Below, in pieces: positions 6,222-10,119 of a stretch of DNA of 10,119 nucleotides. Position 1 is the stretch's first letter. Each line of letters begins with the position of its first letter. A program made the position numbers and the translations under genes. Source of the DNA: RUG754 sp045545455 (GTDB lineage Bacteria > Bacillota > Clostridia > Peptostreptococcales > Anaerovoracaceae); NCBI GenBank assembly GCA_045545455.1, contig JAZQAY010000079.1, positions 1 to 10,119 on the forward strand. The letters run 5' to 3'. Below the pieces are notes generated by a model, which was not told where the DNA came from, searched no databases, and was given only the letters and a program-made list of their open reading frames with translations.

Positions 6222-7124
6222 TCAGCCCAGCGGCACCTGTCTTTCATCAGGATAACGTGCAGCCACCCATCTTTTTATGTGTTCCATAAAGGCTGAAGCA
6301 GCCAGTGAAAGCTTATCCTTATCCCTGCAGGCGATCCCCAGTTTTCTGTATGCCGGAGGATCCAGAGGCACCTGTGTAACGTTTTCTTTGAACCCCTGAA
6401 GCATCATCTCGGACATCAGGCTGGTCCCCAGTCCCTGCTCCACCATGGCTACCACAGCATGGTCGTCGCTTTCCACGAACCTGGCGTTAAGTTCGATCTT
6501 GTTTACAGCCAGTATCCTGGTTATCTCATCGTCCACACCCTCGTTAAGCGCCACGTATGGTAGCTCCTTCAGTTCCTCGAGCCTGATGCTCTTCCTTTTG
6601 GCATAAGGATCGTCTGATGCGAATATGCACACGATGGGATCGCTCAGAAGGAAATCCTCCTGAAGATCGTATTTAGTGGGATAATCCGTGAAGGTCAGAT
6701 CCAGCCTGCCGCTTTCTGTAAGGGTCGACGTCTCTTCGTCCGTTCCGTGGACAAGCTCAAACCTTACGTCAGGATGCTCGTCGCTGAATTCCCTGATCAT
6801 TCCGGGGAGCCATTGAGAAGATGCGCTGTTGAAGGTGCCGATCCTGATCAGTCCCATCTGCTGGCCGTTGATCTGGCCCACAGCTTCTTCCAGGCTCTTC
6901 TGGGCGTTAAGCACGTCCATTATATAAGGCATCACTACCTCACCCTCTGGAGTCAGCCTTACGCCTCCCCTGTCCCTCTCGAGCAGCGCTATGTCCAGCT
7001 GCTCCTCCAGGCCGTTTATCATCCTGCTCAAACCTGACTGGGTATATCCCATCTCTTCCGCAGCCCTTGAAAGAGTTCCAAATTCGAGGGTTTTTACAAG
7101 TGCTTCATACTGCAAAATATTCAT
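6222..7124 (-). CDS. LysR-family transcriptional regulator
   Basis: A 300-residue protein of standard LysR length. The N-terminal winged helix-turn-helix spans about residues 1-60, with the recognition region FGTLSRAAEEMGYTQSGLSRMINGLEEQL (15-43) and the wing LLERDRGGVRLTPEG (47-61). A linker helix (about 60-88) leads to the effector-binding domain (about 90-295), which starts with the usual GLIRIGTFNS strand. Such proteins act as tetramers that bind dyads near divergent promoters and respond to a small ligand from the pathway they control. It is transcribed away from the hydrolase-antiporter operon across a 142-bp gap, so that operon is its likely target and a guanidino compound or product its likely ligand; this is inference from position. 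AGGA 6 nt before the ATG supports the start. No strong terminator follows; only a weak GGC/GCC hairpin is seen near 6187-6200. Confidence 0.93.
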   Translation of the reverse strand: MNILQYEALVKTLEFGTLSRAAEEMGYTQSGLSRMINGLEEQLDIALLERDRGGVRLTPEGEVVMPYIMDVLNAQKSLEEAVGQINGQQMGLIRIGTFNSASSQWLPGMIREFSDEHPDVRFELVHGTDEETSTLTESGRLDLTFTDYPTKYDLQEDFLLSDPIVCIFASDDPYAKRKSIRLEELKELPYVALNEGVDDEITRILAVNKIELNARFVESDDHAVVAMVEQGLGTSLMSEMMLQGFKENVTQVPLDPPAYRKLGIACRDKDKLSLAASAFMEHIKRWVAARYPDERQVPLG

Positions 7125-7144
7125 GACCGGTCCTATTCTTTTCT

Positions 7145-7159
7145 ATGATAAAAAATCAT
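7145..7159. promoter_or_regulatory. Candidate LysR-type binding box (T-N11-A)
   Basis: ATGAT (7145-7149) and ATCAT (7155-7159) form a perfect dyad with an AAAAA spacer. T7146 and A7158 give the T-N11-A pattern that LysR-family proteins recognise. It lies 21 bp upstream of the regulator start and about 23 bp before the -35 of the divergent operon, fitting both autorepression and activation. AT-richness makes chance occurrence possible. Confidence 0.45.
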
Positions 7160-7181
7160 CAAAAATATGCGTATATCTCAT

Positions 7182-7210
7182 TTTACTTCATACTTAATTT
7201 AAAATATAAT
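7182..7210 (+). promoter_or_regulatory. Promoter of the hydrolase-antiporter operon
   Basis: TTTACT (7182-7187, 4 of 6 to consensus) and a perfect TATAAT (7205-7210) are 17 bp apart. The leader would be about 50 nt and ends with AGGAGG (7255-7260), 6 nt from the ATG. The imperfect -35 suits an activator-dependent promoter. A match for the regulator promoter on the opposite strand is not clear. Confidence 0.6.
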
Positions 7211-7266
7211 ATAGTTAGCAATTATAGTCAAGTTTTATCACGTTAAATCAATTCAGGAGGTTTTTT

Positions 7267-8043
7267 ATGAAAAAGTTTAATCATGTTATCGTCAGACGCC
7301 CCTGCAGAGCTATGGTAGAAGGTATCACTTCCGGACTTTATCCCGGCAAGCCCGACTATGAAAGAGCACTTGAGGAACACGATGACTACATCTCCGCCCT
7401 TTCAAGATGTGACGTTGATATCACTATCCTTCCCAAGGACGAGAGATATCCCGACTCCTGCTTCGTTGAAGACCCTGCCCTTATCACCAAGGCTTGCGCT
7501 ATCATCACCAACCCCGGTGCTGAATCCAGAAACGGTGAGAAGGACGAGATCATCGGTGCTATCCGTCAGTTCTTCCCTGAGGATAAGATCGAATACATCA
7601 AGGCTCCCGGAACTCTTGAAGGCGGCGACGTAATGATGTGCGGAGATCACTTCTTCGTAGGACGTTCCGCAAGAACAAACGAGGAAGGTATCCGTCAGCT
7701 TACAGAGATCCTTGCCAAGTATGGCATGACCTGCTCCGAAGTTCCCCTTGAGGAAGTTCTTCACCTCAAGACCGGCGTTAACTACCTTGAAGACAACAAC
7801 ATGCTGGTTTGCGGAGAATTTGTTGACAAGCCGGACTTCAAGGACTACAACAGGATCATCATCCCCGAGGAAGAAGCTTACGCTGCTAACTGCATCTGGG
7901 TAAATGACACGGTTATCGTACCCGAAGGATATCCCACAGTTCTCAAGGCTGTTCAGGATCTCGGATACAAGACTCTCGTTGTAGATACATCAGAGTACAG
8001 AAAGCTCGACGGAGGACTCAGCTGCCTGTCACTCAGATTCTAA
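7267..8043 (+). CDS. Dimethylarginine dimethylaminohydrolase-like hydrolase
   Basis: A 258-residue member of the arginine deiminase/amidinotransferase superfamily (pentein fold), close in length to bacterial DDAH, which hydrolyses N-omega-methylated arginines to citrulline and methylamines in the cytoplasm. The catalytic set is visible: E118 in TLEGGDV, H166 in LHLKTGV, and nucleophile C253 in DGGLSCLSLRF near the C-terminus. The spacing matches the Glu-His-Cys triad of the characterised Pseudomonas enzyme (114, 162, 249) with a constant offset of four. The motif FVEDPALI (66-73) is the usual substrate guanidinium-binding region. It is the first gene of an operon with an amino acid antiporter and a second superfamily member. 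Substrate choice among dimethylarginine, monomethylarginine, arginine or a relative cannot be settled by sequence alone. The start is fixed by AGGAGG 6 nt upstream. Confidence 0.87.
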   Translation: MKKFNHVIVRRPCRAMVEGITSGLYPGKPDYERALEEHDDYISALSRCDVDITILPKDERYPDSCFVEDPALITKACAIITNPGAESRNGEKDEIIGAIRQFFPEDKIEYIKAPGTLEGGDVMMCGDHFFVGRSARTNEEGIRQLTEILAKYGMTCSEVPLEEVLHLKTGVNYLEDNNMLVCGEFVDKPDFKDYNRIIIPEEEAYAANCIWVNDTVIVPEGYPTVLKAVQDLGYKTLVVDTSEYRKLDGGLSCLSLRF

Positions 8044-8161
8044 AAAAGAAAATATAAGGGGTATTTCGGACCGCTATCAATTATTCATTTATTCAAAACA
8101 ACATCAGTTTTACTAATTTAAATCATCACTTCAGTTTTACGTTATTATCGGAGGAATAAAC
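8044..8161 (+). other. Intercistronic gap with a 10-bp direct repeat
   Basis: A 118-bp AT-rich spacer without a clear terminator, so read-through from the hydrolase gene into the antiporter gene is expected. TCAGTTTTAC occurs twice (8104-8113 and 8131-8140, 27 bp apart). The ribosome site GGAGG (8150-8154) lies 7 nt before the antiporter ATG. Confidence 0.4.
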
Positions 8162-9613
8162 ATGGATAATAATAACAATCAGAACCAAAGGACTCTGGGC
8201 GTATTTCCCCTTATGATGTTCGCCGTCGGAGTTACCCTTGCTTCCGGAGTTTTCAGCTTATCAGGAGACTTCGCTGCAAGCGGCGCATCAACAGCCGGTA
8301 CTCTTCTCGGCTGGCTTGTCTGCGGTATCGGAATGTTCGGACTTTGTATGGCTTTCTTCAAGCTCTCAGTAGTTAAGAAGGAACTCACTTCCGGACTTGC
8401 TGCTTACGGCAGAGTGGGATTCGGCGAGTATATCGGATTCAACGTAGCCTGGGGCTATTGGATCAGTGCGATCCTTGCCATCGGAGCTTTCGTTTCCCTC
8501 TTATTCGCATCCCTTTCACACTTCTTCAGCTTCCTTGGAGAAGGTACAAACCTTGCAAGCTTCGTGATTGCTTCCCTTCTCGTATGGGCATTTGCGATCG
8601 TAGTACTTCAGGGTGTAAATGAATCAATCATCATCAACATATTCGTAGTACTTGCTAAAGCTATTCCCATCGTAGTAGCCGTTCTGGCTGTAATCCTCAC
8701 AGGAGCTTTCAGCGGAGAAGTATTCATGGATCACTTCACAGAAGGTATTGACGGACAGACACTTTTCCAGCAGGTTAAATCAACTACCTTCGTAACAGCA
8801 TGGACCTTCGTAGGTATCGAGGGTGCTGTAGTAGTTTCCGGACGTGGTAAGACCACCAAGATATCCGGACAGGCTACTGTAGGAGCTTTCCTCACGCTGT
8901 TCACTCTCTACGTGATCATTTCCATCCTTTCCATGGGTGTTATGACCAATGCAGAGCTGGCTGAACTCGACACTCCTTCACTTGGCGGAGTTCTCGGTGC
9001 AGTAGTTGGCGAATGGGGAGTTAAGCTGGTAGACATCGGCGTTATCGTATCCCTCGTAGGTGCACTCTTCACCTATGCTATCCTGAACACTGACGGATGC
9101 TATGGTCCTGCAGATCAGGGAATGTTCCCCGCAGTCTTCACCAAGAAGAACAAAAAAGGAGCTCCCACATGGTCAGTAATCGCTGCAGCTCTCCTTTCAC
9201 AGATCCTTCTCGTTGTAATGTTCCTGAACGACGCTTCCTTCCAGGCTTGCTACGCACTGTCAACAGCAGGTATCATGGTACCTTACGCTGTATCCGGTCT
9301 GTACTACCTGAAGGTCGTTATCAAGGGAGAAGACAAGGGAATCGAAGGCGCTGGCTCCAACTTCACCAGATGGCTCTTCGCTATCATCGGTGCTGTTTAC
9401 GGTGTATGGCTTCTCTACTCAGTAGGCTGGGTATACTGGATGATCCTTGCTATCCTCTACACACCCGGATGCATCTTCCACTTCATCGCTCGTAAAGAAC
9501 AGGGCAAGAAGCCTTTCGACAAGAACTGGGAGTATGTACTGTTCGTAGCACTTGTAATTCTTTGCATCGTAGCTATCGTGCTTACAGCTCAGGGCAAAGT
9601 TGCATGGTTCTAA
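8162..9613 (+). CDS. APC-family basic amino acid/polyamine antiporter (ArcD-like)
   Basis: A 483-residue integral membrane protein with 12-13 hydrophobic helices and short loops, typical of the APC superfamily. Helix 1 carries the backbone-binding GVTLASGVF segment (23-31, the family G-x-x-x-G pattern), and helix 6 carries TFVGIEGAVVVSGR (215-228), the F-x-G-x-E signature of the basic amino acid/polyamine antiporter branch that contains ArcD and AdiC. Members of this branch exchange arginine for ornithine, citrulline or agmatine across the membrane. Sitting between two arginine deiminase-superfamily enzymes, it probably imports the guanidino substrate and exports the product. The substrate pair is inferred, so no gene symbol is given. 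Cytoplasmic loops at about 326-334 and 445-456 are lysine-rich. GGAGG 7 nt before the ATG supports the start. Confidence 0.9.
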   Translation: MDNNNNQNQRTLGVFPLMMFAVGVTLASGVFSLSGDFAASGASTAGTLLGWLVCGIGMFGLCMAFFKLSVVKKELTSGLAAYGRVGFGEYIGFNVAWGYWISAILAIGAFVSLLFASLSHFFSFLGEGTNLASFVIASLLVWAFAIVVLQGVNESIIINIFVVLAKAIPIVVAVLAVILTGAFSGEVFMDHFTEGIDGQTLFQQVKSTTFVTAWTFVGIEGAVVVSGRGKTTKISGQATVGAFLTLFTLYVIISILSMGVMTNAELAELDTPSLGGVLGAVVGEWGVKLVDIGVIVSLVGALFTYAILNTDGCYGPADQGMFPAVFTKKNKKGAPTWSVIAAALLSQILLVVMFLNDASFQACYALSTAGIMVPYAVSGLYYLKVVIKGEDKGIEGAGSNFTRWLFAIIGAVYGVWLLYSVGWVYWMILAILYTPGCIFHFIARKEQGKKPFDKNWEYVLFVALVILCIVAIVLTAQGKVAWF

Positions 9614-9631
9614 TCTACAGGAGGTAAGGCT

Positions 9632-10119
9632 ATGAAATATGGCTGCCAGTCAATGACGGGTAAGATCGAGACCATTCTTCTTAAAAAACCCGAGCAGGCT
9701 TTTATCTCTCAGGAAAACCTTGAGAAGACCTGGGAAGAATTCAAATATTTCGGCTGCCCCGACTATAACAAGGTGCTGGAAGAATACGCAGTATTCGAGA
9801 AGTACATCAAAGAAAACGTTCCGAACGTTTACTACCTTCCGGAAGATGACCGCACAGGTCTGGACTCCATCTACACTCACGATTCCTTAAAGATCACCTG
9901 CAAAGGTGCCATCTACTTCCCTATGGGAAAGGAACTGAGAGGGCGCGAAAGACTCGCAACACGTGCTTTTCTTGAGTCCATCGGAGTTCCCACTCTCGGT
10001 GAGATCACCTCACCCGGAAAGATGGAAGGCGGCGACGTTCTCTGGATCGACGAGAAAACCGTAGCCATCGGCCGCGGCTATCGCACAAACGACGAAGGTA
10101 TCAGACAGTTCAAGGAACT
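9632..10119 (+). CDS. Second arginine deiminase-superfamily hydrolase, N-terminal part (cut by right edge)
   Basis: 162 codons are open from an ATG at 9632 to the window edge; AGGAGG lies 7 nt upstream and the gap after the antiporter stop is 18 nt, so the genes share a transcript. The start MKYGCQSMTGKIETILLKKP is followed by the superfamily landmarks YTHDSLKIT (81-89), GKMEGGDVLW (129-138, catalytic Glu132) and GRGYRTNDEGIRQ (147-159). The last two match TLEGGDVMM and GRSARTNEEGIRQ of the upstream hydrolase, so the two are paralogous, but the N-termini differ strongly and this one has an extra segment of about 14 residues before the Glu motif. The catalytic His and Cys would lie beyond the window. 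It belongs to the broad dimethylargininase-like/arginine deiminase-related group; the exact reaction is unknown. Confidence 0.85.
   Translation, partial: MKYGCQSMTGKIETILLKKPEQAFISQENLEKTWEEFKYFGCPDYNKVLEEYAVFEKYIKENVPNVYYLPEDDRTGLDSIYTHDSLKITCKGAIYFPMGKELRGRERLATRAFLESIGVPTLGEITSPGKMEGGDVLWIDEKTVAIGRGYRTNDEGIRQFKE

Overview
The window reads like a chromosomal segment of a low-to-mid GC Firmicute, most likely a Clostridia/Lachnospiraceae-type anaerobe. Supporting signs are strong AGGAGG-type ribosome binding sites, a Gram-positive lipoprotein signal (FTAC lipobox), extended -10 promoters, CCA-encoding tRNA genes and a BvgS-like hybrid kinase with tandem solute-binding sensor domains. The genus is inference. 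No mobile element, phage gene or CRISPR array is visible.

Layout. (1) 1-420, minus: the N-terminal part of an unrecognised lipoprotein that runs off the left edge. (2) 421-957: no convincing protein gene, but a dense set of RNA and regulatory signals: a promoter with an overlapping dyad and a leader hairpin for the lipoprotein gene, an apparent stand-alone structured RNA of about 195 nt (642-836, minus) with its own promoter and terminator, and the terminator of the next operon. (3) 958-5301, minus: a two-gene operon, a SAM-dependent methyltransferase followed by a 1214-residue hybrid sensor kinase. (4) 5302-5782: the promoter of that operon, then a protein-free, structured stretch bounded by two intrinsic terminators, which may be a second small RNA. 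(5) 5783-6186, minus: a tRNA cluster read as Asn(GUU), Leu(UAA), initiator Met(CAU) from one consensus promoter, with an intrinsic-terminator-like hairpin between Asn and Leu. (6) 6222-7124, minus: a LysR-type regulator. (7) 7267 to the right edge, plus: a divergent operon of a dimethylarginine dimethylaminohydrolase-like enzyme, an APC-family basic amino acid antiporter, and a second, different member of the arginine deiminase/amidinotransferase superfamily cut by the window edge.

How the parts fit. The right-hand module looks like a self-contained guanidino compound (arginine or methylarginine) use pathway: import through an ArcD-like exchanger, hydrolysis by one or two superfamily enzymes, and control by the divergent LysR regulator through a T-N11-A dyad in the shared 142-bp intergenic region. 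The left operon couples an extracytoplasmic ligand sensor to a phosphorelay whose output partner is not in the window. The most interesting unexplained material is the orphan structured RNA at 642-836 and the repeat-bearing, GGA-rich stretch between the terminators at 5459-5776.
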